Source: Gemmatimonadota bacterium
GTDB lineage: Bacteria; Gemmatimonadota; Gemmatimonadetes; Gemmatimonadales; GWC2-71-9
Length of the DNA: 64,000 nt
Direction of reading: 5' to 3'
Assembly (NCBI GenBank): GCA_003169895.1
Contig: PNAE01000007.1
Span: forward strand, 1,202,160-1,266,159
Positions 1 to 9,433 of the stretch are shown here, piece after piece; the first letter of the stretch is position 1; every line of letters starts with the position of its first letter. The position numbers and the translations under genes are program-made. The notes beneath the pieces are model-generated. The model had not been told where the DNA came from. It saw nothing but the letters and a program-made list of their open reading frames with translations, and did not search any database.

Positions 1-1079
1 ATGATGCCGATGCCGCCGACGATGAGCGAGATCGAGGCGATCGCGCCGAGGACCACGTTGAAGATCGTGCGCGTGCGCTGCTCCTGTTTCAGGAGCAGCT
101 CGGGAATCGCCACCTCGAAATCCACGACAGAATTGTGCCTTCGCACCAGCATCCGCTGGGTGACCTCGGCGACGCCCGGAACGAATCGCGCTTCCGACAC
201 GCGCACGATGATGCGGTCGAGCTGGTTCATGTTGCGCTGCTCGGCCTGAACGTCGGGGTCGACGACCGGCTGGTCAGGGCCGTTGCCCATCGCCATCTTG
301 GATGCCGCCTCGATCTCCGCCTGAGTGACCAGCGCGCGGTTGCGGTATCGCAGCAGCAGCGTGGACACCGGGATGTAGACATCCATGTTGGCATCACGGA
401 TGCCGAGGCGCTGGGCGGTCTCCCCCGTCACCTTGCGGTCCTCGAGCACGCCGACCACCGTCAGCCAGTTGTTCCCCACCTTGATCGTTTTGCCAATCGG
501 GTCCTCGGTCGTGAAAAAGCGCGAGCTCACGCCGTGACCGATGATGGCAACCGCCCGCCCGTAGCGCATCTGCTCGGGTACGAACGGATGGCCCTCCGCG
601 AGACCGAGATTCATCAACCGGAAATAGCTGGTGTCGACGCCGACCAGCTTGCCTGACCGGTGCCTTCCCTCCCGGGTGACCGTGGTGTTCAGCACTACCT
701 CGGCGCTGGTGGTCTCGACGTCGGGAACGACCGTCCGGATGGCCTCGGCGTCGGCGTAGCTGAGCCCGGGCGTGAACTTCTTCGTGGTCTTCTTGCCGTT
801 GTTGTTGTCCTTGACCTGGCCTTCTTTCTGCTCGACCACCGGCGTCACGATGACGTTGTTCGATCCGAGCAGTCGCATCTGCTCGAGAATCTCCTGTTCC
901 GCCCCGCGGCCGATTGCCAGCATCGCAATCACGGATGCCACGCCGAAGAGAATGCCGAGCGACGTGAGGCCGGCGCGAAGCTTGTTGTGCGCCACCGCTT
1001 CCAGCGCCGTGCGCATGGAAAACGCGATGTGGCCGGCAAACTTCGCGCGGAATCGCGCGAAGCCATCGTCGAGCGCCAC
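1..1079 (-). CDS. MacB-like ABC transporter permease (3' part outside window)
   Basis: Reading leftwards from a GTG at 1079, the frame stays open to the window edge (about 359 codons). Near residues 22-60 it reads MRTALEAVAHNKLRAGLTSL and then a membrane segment, the usual start of a MacB/FtsX-type permease. A long periplasmic (MacB_PCD-like) region follows, with GVDTSYFRLMN and IGKTIKVG. The last visible residues begin the next membrane helix. The start lies 6 bases after the stop of the upstream adaptor gene, so the two form one operon. An in-frame ATG at 1016 is an alternative start. The family exports peptides, macrolides or lipoproteins with a partner ATPase, which is not visible here; substrate unknown. 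Confidence 0.88.
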   Translation of the reverse strand, partial: MALDDGFARFRAKFAGHIAFSMRTALEAVAHNKLRAGLTSLGILFGVASVIAMLAIGRGAEQEILEQMRLLGSNNVIVTPVVEQKEGQVKDNNNGKKTTKKFTPGLSYADAEAIRTVVPDVETTSAEVVLNTTVTREGRHRSGKLVGVDTSYFRLMNLGLAEGHPFVPEQMRYGRAVAIIGHGVSSRFFTTEDPIGKTIKVGNNWLTVVGVLEDRKVTGETAQRLGIRDANMDVYIPVSTLLLRYRNRALVTQAEIEAASKMAMGNGPDQPVVDPDVQAEQRNMNQLDRIIVRVSEARFVPGVAEVTQRMLVRRHNSVVDFEVAIPELLLKQEQRTRTIFNVVLGAIASISLIVGGIGI

Positions 1080-1085
1080 TCCGGC

Positions 1086-2480
1086 TCAGCCTTTCCGGGC
1101 CGGAGTGGCCGCCGGCGCCGCACCGGGCGGGCGGGCCTTGGCCTGGGTATCGACCTTGACGGGAACCTTCTGCTGGCTGACGCTGGTGTCTCCACCCGGA
1201 GCGCTCACCGGCACCTTCGATCCGGGGAGCCGGACGAGCGGCAATTTGTCGTGGTCCTTCGGCGCCGAGAGCAACACCCGGTCGTCCTGCCGGAGTCCGT
1301 TGGTGACGATGACCTCGTCGTCATTCGCGGCGCCGGTCTCGACCTCCTGCTTGGATACGCTTCCGCCGACGCGGCGATAGACGAACGGGACGCCCTGCTC
1401 GTTCATCACGGCCTCGAGCGGGATGTGGAGCGCATTCTTCACGGTGAGCGTCTGGATCGCATTGCCCGTTGTCATGCCTGGGCGCAGCGTGGTGTCCGGA
1501 TGGTCAACGTTGATTCTGACTTCAAACACCTTGGCGTCGGAGTTCGGCCGTTGTTCGCCGGCGTTCGCCACTTCGGTGACGACCCCGATCAGCTTCTTCG
1601 TCGGATCGGCATCCAGGGTGATTGCGACGGGCTCGCCTACCGCGAGTTTCCGGACGTCGATCTCGTTGACGTAGGTCACCGATTCGAGTTTCGACAGATC
1701 GGGGAGCGTCGCGATGGTCGGGTCCCACGCGCCGACCTGCGAGCCAGCGACCCTTTTCTTCCCGTCCCAATCCTTCATGTAGATCAACATGCCGGGCGCC
1801 GGTGCCTTGATGCTGTATCCGTCCATCACCTGCTTGACGATGTCGAGCTTGTTCTTCTGGCGGGTCAGGTCGGTGCCGACTTCACGCATCTTGGCGATCG
1901 CCTGGTCGGTCTTGGTGTTGAGGTCGAGCGAGTCCTGGCGCAGCGCGCGCAGCGCCTTTTCGTAGGCGATTTCGGCCTGGCGCTTGACGCTCGGCGCCTC
2001 GAACTGCGACTGGTCGCGGGCGAGCTTCTGCTCCTCCAGGGTCAGCGCGGCAGTGCGCATGTCGTCGCGCGCCTTCGAGAGGTTGAGGGTCGAGTCGAGC
2101 GATGCCGACTGGTACACCGCATCGGCCTTCTGCAGCGCGAGGTCAACGTCGGTCAGCTTCGCGGCGATGGTCGAGCGGTCGAGTTCGGCGACCACGTCGC
2201 CTGCCTTGACGATCGAGCCTTCGGGAATGATCGACTGGATCTTCATCTGGTACTGATCGGCCTGCTGGGCGTTCGCCGGGCCGGTGATCTTCACGAATTT
2301 GGGGGCGCTCAACTCACCGGTGTTGGTGACGGTCACGACGAAATCGCCATGTTTTACGCGCGCCGCGACGGCGTCGTCGGCCGGGGCCTTGGTCCGCGCC
2401 ATCAGCCAGGCCGCAGGCGTTCCAATCAGGAGCACGGCCGCGATGACGAGGAATCGGCGAGAATGGAGGAAGCGTTTCAT
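1086..2480 (-). CDS. HlyD/RND-type periplasmic adaptor subunit
   Basis: A 464-residue protein with an N-terminal membrane anchor (about residues 9-28). A barrel-sandwich/lipoyl half follows around residues 80-100 (IIPEGSIVKAGDVVAELD), then a long coiled-coil hairpin with many K, E and Q residues (about 105-225), then a beta-barrel region and a C-terminal Ala/Pro-rich tail. This is the MacA/HlyD architecture: it bridges an inner-membrane transporter to an outer-membrane channel. It is followed after 6 bases by the MacB-like permease, which supports a tripartite efflux pump. Start: ATG giving MKRFLHSRRFL. The outer-membrane partner is not in the window. Confidence 0.9.
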   Translation of the reverse strand: MKRFLHSRRFLVIAAVLLIGTPAAWLMARTKAPADDAVAARVKHGDFVVTVTNTGELSAPKFVKITGPANAQQADQYQMKIQSIIPEGSIVKAGDVVAELDRSTIAAKLTDVDLALQKADAVYQSASLDSTLNLSKARDDMRTAALTLEEQKLARDQSQFEAPSVKRQAEIAYEKALRALRQDSLDLNTKTDQAIAKMREVGTDLTRQKNKLDIVKQVMDGYSIKAPAPGMLIYMKDWDGKKRVAGSQVGAWDPTIATLPDLSKLESVTYVNEIDVRKLAVGEPVAITLDADPTKKLIGVVTEVANAGEQRPNSDAKVFEVRINVDHPDTTLRPGMTTGNAIQTLTVKNALHIPLEAVMNEQGVPFVYRRVGGSVSKQEVETGAANDDEVIVTNGLRQDDRVLLSAPKDHDKLPLVRLPGSKVPVSAPGGDTSVSQQKVPVKVDTQAKARPPGAAPAATPARKG

Positions 2481-2672
2481 GGCACTGTCTCCAAGCGGTA
2501 GGAGAACATCACGGCAGTCGGGCCGTGCGGCGTCCGCTGGTCATAGGACACTTCGCAGGGGCCGATCGTTGCACCCGGGGGCTGGCACGGATGCAGTGCC
2601 GTACGCGGTCGCCGGAGGGGAGTTTCCCTGGGCAGCCGGGAAAGGTAGCGTGGAGGACCGGTTTGCCGGCGC

Positions 2673-2695
2673 CGGGCATGACAACGTCATGCCCG
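2673..2695 (-). terminator. 10-bp hairpin downstream of the cytochrome c gene
   Basis: CGGGCATGAC and GTCATGCCCG form a perfect 10-bp stem around an AAC loop, 28 bases past the stop of the cytochrome c gene. No run of T follows, so a terminator role is inferred from position and stem only. Confidence 0.45.
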
Positions 2696-2723
2696 ATGCA
2701 CCGGCAGTGCCAGCGTCATTCCA

Positions 2724-3410
2724 TCATGGCAAGTGTTCGTTGGCGGTCGGGAACGGACGCACCGGATAAGGGCCGATCAACTGCTCGGTATACGCGCTGG
2801 CCCAGAAGTCGGGCGGTCCGTCGCTCTCGGCGACCTTGTTGCTGAACGGCGCCAGGCCTCGCTTCAGGTACGCGGCGATCGCCAGGAGCTCCTGATCCGG
2901 CATATGTCGCCAAGTGGTCCATGGCATCGGGGGGGCGAGATAGTGCGGTGTCGCGGGGAAGTTGCCCTGACCCGGCGTGGTCGATGTGATGTCGACATCG
3001 GGGGTGTCTTCCGGCCGCAGTCCGTACCGGAGGGCGTTGAAGATCTGCCGCTCGGTAAACCGGCCCAGGCCGGTGGCATTGTCCGGGGTGAGGTTTCGCG
3101 GGCGCGTGGTGAAGCACGGTTTGCCGTCGGGATGTGCAACGGAGCAGGCACCAATCTGGAACTCCTGCACCGGACTCATTACCCCGGCGAGCCAACCCTT
3201 CGCCCCCGGATCGGCGCCGCCACCATGGCACCCGCCGCAGTCGTGGAGGATGACGATCTGTCGGCCAAGCAGCACCTGCTCCTTCGATCCCGCCACTACC
3301 TGCGTGTCGGCACCGCTCGTGGCAGCGGGTTTCACACCAGTACAGGCAGCGAGCACGAGGATGGGAATAATCCATCCGACCTTCCGGGACGATCTGCTGC
3401 ACATTCGCAT
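2724..3410 (-). CDS. c-type cytochrome lipoprotein
   Basis: 228 residues. The N-terminus has a hydrophobic stretch ending in LVLAAC, a convincing lipobox, so the mature protein is probably lipid-anchored in the periplasm. A single heme-binding CGGCH motif (DCGGCHGGGADPG) sits near residue 60. Met residues later in the chain (for example PPMPWTTWRHMPDQE) are candidate axial ligands. It lies 16 bases downstream of a multicopper oxidase on the same strand, so it likely passes electrons to or from that enzyme; the pairing is inference. ATG start; no second heme motif seen. Confidence 0.87.
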   Translation of the reverse strand: MRMCSRSSRKVGWIIPILVLAACTGVKPAATSGADTQVVAGSKEQVLLGRQIVILHDCGGCHGGGADPGAKGWLAGVMSPVQEFQIGACSVAHPDGKPCFTTRPRNLTPDNATGLGRFTERQIFNALRYGLRPEDTPDVDITSTTPGQGNFPATPHYLAPPMPWTTWRHMPDQELLAIAAYLKRGLAPFSNKVAESDGPPDFWASAYTEQLIGPYPVRPFPTANEHLP

Positions 3411-3426
3411 TGCGTTTCCCTCCGAT

Positions 3427-4857
3427 TTAGTTGATTTGGAGAATCCCCATCATGCCGTGATCCTCATGGTCGAGGATGTGGCAGTGGAACATCCACTTGC
3501 CCGGGTGCGCGTCGAAGTGAACGACAAATCGCACGGACTCGTGTTTCGGTACATTCACCGTGTCCTTCCAGTGCCGGTCACGCACCGGCACGCCATTCCG
3601 GTCGAGCAGCTGAAACCGGAAACCATGCAGATGGAATGGATGATCCATTCCCACCACGTTCTCGATACTCCAGATTTCGGTCGCGCCAAGCTTCACGTTC
3701 ACATCAACGCGACCCATATCCATCACGCGGCCGTTGATGAGACCCTGCGACAGGACGATCACCCGATGTACGGTGGCCTTGGTTGTATCGAGCACTGGAA
3801 TCATACGCAAGGTCCGCGGAAGCGTCACGGGAATCGTCGGCGGCTGGCCCGTATAGCTCAGCGCAAGGAGGTTGCGCGGGTGATTCCAGTCGTCGGGACG
3901 GGTTTGCGGCATGTACCGATCATATGGCAGTGTTTGCAGCGTCGTCGCGCTTCCCGGGGCCCCGGCGCCTCGCACGACCAGCTCCACGCGCTCGCTGTTC
4001 GAGAGCATGACTTCGTTCGCTTCGGTCGGGTGCTCGAACAGACCACCGTCGCTCCCCACCTGGAGAAAGGTCTGCCCCGGAATTGCCAGGCGGTACACCC
4101 GCGCCGCGCTGGCGTTGATCACTCGCCACCGCTGTACCTCCCCGCTCCGGATCCTGATCTTCGGCATGACCTGGCCGTTCACCAGCATCACGTTGCCCTC
4201 GCGTCCGTTCTCCTCGTCGACGATCGCGGCAGTGGAGCGCGGGGCGGGGATGTCGATCGAGCCGTCACGACGGAAGCGGTTGTCCGAGAGAATCAGCAGC
4301 TTTTCGGGAAGCGGCGGAAGCGGATCGTGCGCGGGTCGAATGATGAAAGCACCGTACAGACCCTTCGCGACCTGATAGCCGGTGCGCACGTCGGGATGCG
4401 GATGATACCAGTAGGTACCGGCCGCGCCGAAGTCAATCGTAAAGACGTAGTCCTTCACGCCGCCGGGAGGGACGGGATGCAGGGGACTCCCGTCCATGTC
4501 CGCGGGAATGTGCAGCCCGTGCCAATGGATGGTCGTCGTTTCGGGGAGGTTGTTCCTGAAGTGGACGATGACCTTGTCGCCCTCGTGAGCTTCGATCGTC
4601 GGTCCGGGGACCATTCCGTTGTAGGCATAGGCGTCGGTGACCCGGCCTGGTGAGAGCGCCAGGCGCGCCGGTGCCGCCGTGAGGAAGACTTCGACGGTCC
4701 TGGGCGTCGAGGACCGATTGACGAGGACCGGCGGTTCCCTGAGCGTATCTGCCGCCACGGAGACGGGGTGGAGCGGGCTTTCGTTGCGGGGAGCGGGGAC
4801 GGCCCCCGTCGATGTCGACCAGGCGAAGGCAAACAGCAGAGCCAGCCAGCGAATCAT
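3427..4857 (-). CDS. multicopper oxidase (laccase-like)
   Basis: 476 residues with an N-terminal signal peptide (MIRWLALLFAFAWSTSTGAVP). All four copper-binding signatures are visible: HWHGLHIP, YWYHPHPD, HPFHLHG and HCHILDHEDHGMM. The last contains the type-1 Cys, His and axial Met, so the enzyme should be active. The family oxidises metals, phenols or other donors in the periplasm and reduces O2 to water; some members act on Cu(I) or Mn(II). Substrate cannot be told from the sequence. It forms a two-gene operon with the cytochrome c lipoprotein downstream. The plus-strand flavin-reductase-like gene diverges from it across a gap of about 260 bases. Confidence 0.93.
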   Translation of the reverse strand: MIRWLALLFAFAWSTSTGAVPAPRNESPLHPVSVAADTLREPPVLVNRSSTPRTVEVFLTAAPARLALSPGRVTDAYAYNGMVPGPTIEAHEGDKVIVHFRNNLPETTTIHWHGLHIPADMDGSPLHPVPPGGVKDYVFTIDFGAAGTYWYHPHPDVRTGYQVAKGLYGAFIIRPAHDPLPPLPEKLLILSDNRFRRDGSIDIPAPRSTAAIVDEENGREGNVMLVNGQVMPKIRIRSGEVQRWRVINASAARVYRLAIPGQTFLQVGSDGGLFEHPTEANEVMLSNSERVELVVRGAGAPGSATTLQTLPYDRYMPQTRPDDWNHPRNLLALSYTGQPPTIPVTLPRTLRMIPVLDTTKATVHRVIVLSQGLINGRVMDMGRVDVNVKLGATEIWSIENVVGMDHPFHLHGFRFQLLDRNGVPVRDRHWKDTVNVPKHESVRFVVHFDAHPGKWMFHCHILDHEDHGMMGILQIN

Positions 4858-5121
4858 TCAGCGCCTCGTCGGGGAAGGGCAGATCGTCCGCCCGCCAACG
4901 ACTTCGTCCACGGTACCAGGGCCCGGTCCCTGTCGGTAACCGTTCGCGCTGTGAGATGTTTGGCCAGGAGATGCGCAACAATCTCTAACATGCGATGGGC
5001 TCCTCGCTGACGACGACTGCTGGCAGGTATTGAAATCGTAACGCTCGGCCCCGGCAGGGGCGGCCCGGCTACGGCTGTCAAAGGTACGAATGAAAGGGCG
5101 GAGCGGCTAGCCCGGCGGCGA

Positions 5122-5739
5122 GTGCGCCTGCCGTCGGCCAAGAAGGGTGGACAATCGTGCACGGAAGTGAACATTGGATGTTCACTTTGGAAGGGGGACT
5201 CCACGCGGAAGACAATCCTGTCGCTTGCCAAGGTCTATCGCCTGCTCGAACCGGGGCCAGTTGTCCTGCTTACGACCGCGACGCGGCGACAAGCCAACGT
5301 CATGCCCATGTCGTGGCACATGATGATCGACTTCGAACCACCGCTTGTCGGCTGCGTGGTCAGCAACCGGAACTACAGCTTCCAGGCGCTCAAGGCGACC
5401 AAGGAGTGCGTGATCAACATCCCCACCGTCGATCTTGCCGCCACCGTCGTCCGTTGCGGAAATACCTCGGGCCGCGACCTGGACAAGTTCCAGGCGTTCG
5501 GGCTCACGGCGGTCAAGGCGTCGCGCGTCGGGGCTCCGATGATCGAGGAATGTTTCGCCAGCCTCGAGTGCCGAGTCGTCGACGCGCGCCTGGTTACGCG
5601 GTACAATCTCTTCATTCTGCAGGTCATCCGGGCCTGGTGTGATCGCTCGGTCAAGCTTCCGAAAACCATTCACCATCTCGGCTTCGGGACGTTCATGGTG
5701 GCGGGGAGGCGAATCACTCTCCCCTCCAGGATGCGTTAA
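5122..5739 (+). CDS. flavin reductase-like (FMN-binding split-barrel) protein
   Basis: About 190-205 residues. The core starts at YRLLEPGPVVLLTT and continues with NVMPMSWHMMIDFEPPLVGC, SNRNYSFQAL and KECVINIP, all typical of the flavin_reduct family that binds FMN or heme in a split barrel. The family includes NAD(P)H:flavin oxidoreductases and proteins of unknown substrate. The start is uncertain: a GTG at 5122 is listed, but a GTG at 5167 would remove an N-terminus that does not look conserved. No cysteine-rich motif or membrane segment. Single gene; its closest partner on the same strand is the methyltransferase about 190 bases on. Confidence 0.82.
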   Translation: MRLPSAKKGGQSCTEVNIGCSLWKGDSTRKTILSLAKVYRLLEPGPVVLLTTATRRQANVMPMSWHMMIDFEPPLVGCVVSNRNYSFQALKATKECVINIPTVDLAATVVRCGNTSGRDLDKFQAFGLTAVKASRVGAPMIEECFASLECRVVDARLVTRYNLFILQVIRAWCDRSVKLPKTIHHLGFGTFMVAGRRITLPSRMR

Positions 5740-5933
5740 GGCTCGCCTCAGAACCCCATCGTGTCGTCCGCCGATGGCCCGTATGTCGGGGTGAGCGAGA
5801 TATCTTGGTGCATGACCCTGACGGCCATACCACGAAGTACGAGTGGTGTTGGATTTGGAGATACGAGGTGGCGGTACGTTCGGCCGGGCGGTGTGATCGC
5901 CCGAATCACGCGGTTCCCTGGAGGGCGAGTTCT

Positions 5934-6443
5934 ATGACGGCTGAGTCAACGACATCTCCGGCGCCGGAAGGGCCCCCGCGTGAAGTCTCCGCCGGGACCG
6001 CCGGGGTGGTCGCGCCGCCGCCGCTCATCTATGCCATCCCGCTGGTCGCGGGACTGCTCCTTAATCACTGGCATCCGGTCCGCGTTCTCCCTGTCGGAGC
6101 GGCGGCCCCTGTCGGCATCGCATGCGTGCTCCTGGGGTTGGTGGGTCTTCCGGCGATTCTCGCCTTCCGTCGGGCGCAAACCAGCCCCATGCCATGGCGT
6201 CCGACGACCGCATTGGTGACCACGGGTCCGTATCGCTTCACCCGAAACCCGATGTATGTGAGCTTCACGCTGTTTTATGCGGGCGTCGGCTTCTGGGCCA
6301 ACGCGCTGTGGCCCTTCGTGCTGTTTCCCGTGGTGATCGTGGTGATGCAGATCGGGGTCATCGCCCGCGAAGAAGCGTATCTCGAGCGCGTCTTCGGGGA
6401 AGAGTATCGCGCATACCGGCGACGCGTCCGGCGCTGGCTCTGA
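5934..6443 (+). CDS. isoprenylcysteine carboxyl methyltransferase-family membrane protein
   Basis: 169 residues from an ATG at 5934 preceded by GGAGGGCG, which decides the start over upstream frames. Three to four membrane helices are visible (LIYAIPLVAGLLL; VGIACVLLGLVGLPAIL; VSFTLFYAGVGFW; LFPVVIVVMQIGVI). The conserved C-terminal signature GPYRFTRNPMYVSF followed by REEAYLERVFGEEYRAYRRRVRRWL is that of the ICMT/PEMT-like family, which transfers methyl groups from S-adenosylmethionine to membrane substrates. In bacteria the substrate is usually unknown. Confidence 0.88.
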   Translation: MTAESTTSPAPEGPPREVSAGTAGVVAPPPLIYAIPLVAGLLLNHWHPVRVLPVGAAAPVGIACVLLGLVGLPAILAFRRAQTSPMPWRPTTALVTTGPYRFTRNPMYVSFTLFYAGVGFWANALWPFVLFPVVIVVMQIGVIAREEAYLERVFGEEYRAYRRRVRRWL

Positions 6444-6605
6444 CGCGAGGTTGAGTGGCGACGCTCACTGGGCAACCGTTCGGGCTCTCGCAATCACCAG
6501 CAGGTCGCACCCAGGCTTCCGAACGGGCGTGGAGCCCATACGTGGAGCGGGCTGCCAGCTTAGCCAGAGTCCACGATTCACCACAGATCAGAGATACAAG
6601 ACAGC

Positions 6606-9053
6606 TCAGTGCGCCGCGGGAGGCGCGAGCGCCTGCTGCATGGCGAGGCGCACGAAGACGCGCGACTCATGCGCCATGGCGGCGCGCAGTTGTGCCTTCC
6701 CCGCTTCACCGCCCGTTCGGGCCAGCACGCGCACCGCCGCGGCCGCAAAGAGCGGGTCGTAGTCCCCGATCAGGCGCAGCGCCAGGGTGCTCGAGCGGAC
6801 GCTGTCACCGGTGGCGGCGAGCGAGTTGAGCGCGGTGATGCGGAGGTTCCGGTCTTCCGTCGTGGCCGTCATCAGTTCGAGCGCGTCCTCGGCGCGTGTA
6901 TCCCGGATATGGCCCAGCAACGAGGCGGCGTTCGCCCGCATATTGAAGGACTGTCCGCTTCGGCTCGCTGCGACCAGCACGTCAAGGGCCTCCCGGCCCT
7001 TCGCCCGACCGATGATGTCCAGCGCGTACGCACGCACGCCATCGCTTGGGTCCGTCGGATACATCGCGGTCGCGGCCGCGAGGCCGGCGGCGGCATCAAG
7101 GCGGGTGAGCGTCACCAAGGCCTGGGAGCGCACGCCGGGTTCCGGATCGCGGAGCGCTGCCTGCACCACCGAGCGTGACGCGGCGTTCGAGTCCCGCGCC
7201 ATCATGCGTACTGCGGTCTCGCGCAGCCACTCGGTGTGCTCGTTCAGCGCGATGAACCGTCGCGCGTCGGCTGCGGCGGAATCGCCGCTGTTCGCCAACT
7301 GGGACATCGCCCAATGCCGGCCCCGGACATCCAGGTCATGCTTGGCCATGTCGGCCAGTTCGGCCGGGCTGAGGTCGCCCTTGACGGTGCCGAGGAGCCA
7401 GCCGCCCTCATCGAAGCGGAACGACAGCGGCTCCGATGGCAGGGCAATCGCGAAAGTGTCGGTCTGGTGCGTGACCACGACCTGCTGGCGGATCACCGAG
7501 TCGCGGGTGATCACGCGGATGGTGGTCGGAAAGCGGAACACCGGATGCAGCGAGTCGATGGGTTGGGTCTGGGTCACCACCACGTGCAGCGTCTTGATCC
7601 CGGCCGCCCAATGTCGCGTGAACTGCACGCGAGGATAGCCGATGCCGTAGGCCCACTGGTCGAAGAACCAGTCCAGGTCGCAGTTGCAGGTCTTCTCCAT
7701 CGCCACGGCGTAATCCGCCGTGGTGACCGGCCGGTAGGCGTTGTCGGTCAGGAAGCGCTTCATGCCGGCCCAGAACGTCGCATCGCCGAGCAGGCGGCGC
7801 AGCTGGTGGGCGAGCTGGGCACCCTTGGGATACACATGGCCCGAGAAGAAGAGCGCGATGGGGTCGGTACCCTGGTAGTTGCCCCACACCAGCGACCGCA
7901 CCTCGTTCTGGTCGGCCTGCATAGCCGCTTGCTGCTGGTTGTACCAGTTCTGCTCCGCGTCGTCCCAGCCGCGGGTCTTCTCGTCCTGCACCGACTCCAT
8001 GTACGAGGTGATGCCTTCATTCAACCAGATGTCGGCCCAGTCCGCGGTGGTCGTGAGGTCGCCGAACCACTGGTGTGCCAGTTCGTGCGCATTGAGCCCC
8101 CGGCCGCTGCCGCCTGGTTCACTCGCCGCGCCGTGCAGTGCGAGGTCCGTCTGGGTCGTGGCGGACACGTTCTCCATGCCGCCGTAGGTGAAGTCGGGGA
8201 TGATGGACTGGTCGTACTTGTCCCAGGCGAAGTTGACGCCCAGCACCTCTGAGTACAGCTCGATCATCGCCGGCGTCTCGCCGAAGGTTCGCCACGCGGC
8301 GTTCACCGTGTCCGCGTAGGTGTAATACTCGACCGGAATGCCGCGCCACTGATCGTGGAGAATGGTGAACGGCCCGGCCACCACCGAGTAGAGGTAGGTG
8401 GACGCGGGCTTGTCCTGCGACCAATGCCAGACGTTCTGACTTCCGCCAGTGACCGGGGTCACCGACACCAGGCGGCCGTTCGAGAGCACCGTCATGCCGG
8501 TGTCCACGGTGACCAGGAATTCCCACGTGGCCTTGTCGTTCGGGGCGTCGTATGTCGGCACCCAGGCGCGCGTCTCGGTCGCCTCACCCTGGCTCCAGAT
8601 CACGTTGCGCCGCGGCACGATATAGAGCCCGCGCTCGGGCACGCCGTGGTATTGCAAGGTGAATTCCACCGTGTCGCCAACCGCGGCGCGGCGCGCGAGG
8701 CGGACCGTCACGCGCGCCGTGTCCTGTGTGAATCGCAGCCCGCGGCCGCGCGCGTCGGTCGCACGATCGATCGTGAGGTTCTCGGCATTGAGCCGGATCG
8801 TGTCGGTCGGGGCGAGCGTGATCGCGACCTTCGTGGTCACCACGCCCATGATCGCGCGGTGCGGCACGTCGAAGCGCAGCTCGATGCGTTGATGCAGCAG
8901 ATCGAAGCGGCGCGGCTCCTGGGGCCAGCTGCGCGGGGGGGTGTACTGGCCGATCACCCCGGTGGTGCGCTGGGCAACAGCGGGAAGCGCGACGGCGCAA
9001 TGCAGGACGGCGATCCAGCGCAGGACCCGATGACGCACGGTGCACCTCTGCAA
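6606..9053 (-). CDS. M1-family aminopeptidase with C-terminal HEAT-like repeats
   Basis: 815 residues with a signal peptide (cleavage likely after VALPAVAQ). The exopeptidase motif GGMEN is at about residues 292-296. The zinc site is HELAHQWFGD (His323, Glu324, His327), with the third ligand Glu346 in WLNEGITSYME, exactly the HExxH-18-E spacing. After about residue 560 the protein switches to Ala-rich helical repeats (RDPEPGVRSQALVTL and similar), reading as HEAT/PBS-lyase-like repeats. Predicted to be an exported zinc aminopeptidase. It stands alone; the gene to its left is on the other strand. Confidence 0.93.
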   Translation of the reverse strand: MQRCTVRHRVLRWIAVLHCAVALPAVAQRTTGVIGQYTPPRSWPQEPRRFDLLHQRIELRFDVPHRAIMGVVTTKVAITLAPTDTIRLNAENLTIDRATDARGRGLRFTQDTARVTVRLARRAAVGDTVEFTLQYHGVPERGLYIVPRRNVIWSQGEATETRAWVPTYDAPNDKATWEFLVTVDTGMTVLSNGRLVSVTPVTGGSQNVWHWSQDKPASTYLYSVVAGPFTILHDQWRGIPVEYYTYADTVNAAWRTFGETPAMIELYSEVLGVNFAWDKYDQSIIPDFTYGGMENVSATTQTDLALHGAASEPGGSGRGLNAHELAHQWFGDLTTTADWADIWLNEGITSYMESVQDEKTRGWDDAEQNWYNQQQAAMQADQNEVRSLVWGNYQGTDPIALFFSGHVYPKGAQLAHQLRRLLGDATFWAGMKRFLTDNAYRPVTTADYAVAMEKTCNCDLDWFFDQWAYGIGYPRVQFTRHWAAGIKTLHVVVTQTQPIDSLHPVFRFPTTIRVITRDSVIRQQVVVTHQTDTFAIALPSEPLSFRFDEGGWLLGTVKGDLSPAELADMAKHDLDVRGRHWAMSQLANSGDSAAADARRFIALNEHTEWLRETAVRMMARDSNAASRSVVQAALRDPEPGVRSQALVTLTRLDAAAGLAAATAMYPTDPSDGVRAYALDIIGRAKGREALDVLVAASRSGQSFNMRANAASLLGHIRDTRAEDALELMTATTEDRNLRITALNSLAATGDSVRSSTLALRLIGDYDPLFAAAAVRVLARTGGEAGKAQLRAAMAHESRVFVRLAMQQALAPPAAH

Positions 9054-9433
9054 GAGAGTTATGAACGCAATTCAGCACGAGCACGGCGACGGCGTATCTA
9101 CGCGCGGGGGGCCCCGGATGTTTCCCTCAGTCACCCCTTGGCTGAGCCCCCGCTCACTCTCGTATATCCGTAAGGACATTATAAGGACATCGGGCGGCGG
9201 GTAGGGTTGGCGACCGGCGATGCCGGAGCGATACTCGCCGGTCGCACTATTCCCCAACCGGACCGGTACAAGCACGCCAGCTTTCCCGACCATGACGACG
9301 CGATCACGAATTGGATGAAGCATCACGGGTGGATGACGTCCCACCGTAACTGGCACGACCGCCGACGACTCGCGGTCCAGGTGGGTTCGGGTATCTTGCG
9401 GTTGTGGTGAACGGCCGACTGCTCCGGAGGAGT
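9054..9433. other. gene-free stretch with tandem AAGGACAT motif
   Basis: No convincing gene in 380 bases. It holds a direct repeat TAAGGACAT-TA-TAAGGACAT at about 9171-9189. Related AAGGACATT sequences occur near 20150 and 27498, the latter just beyond the decayed copy of the lipoprotein gene whose intact copy starts at 9434. Confidence 0.5.

Noticed and set aside
660-2501. Plus-strand frame of about 610 codons opposite the HlyD-type gene
   Set aside because: The Arg/His-rich translation has no recognisable motif; the minus strand encodes a complete adaptor protein.
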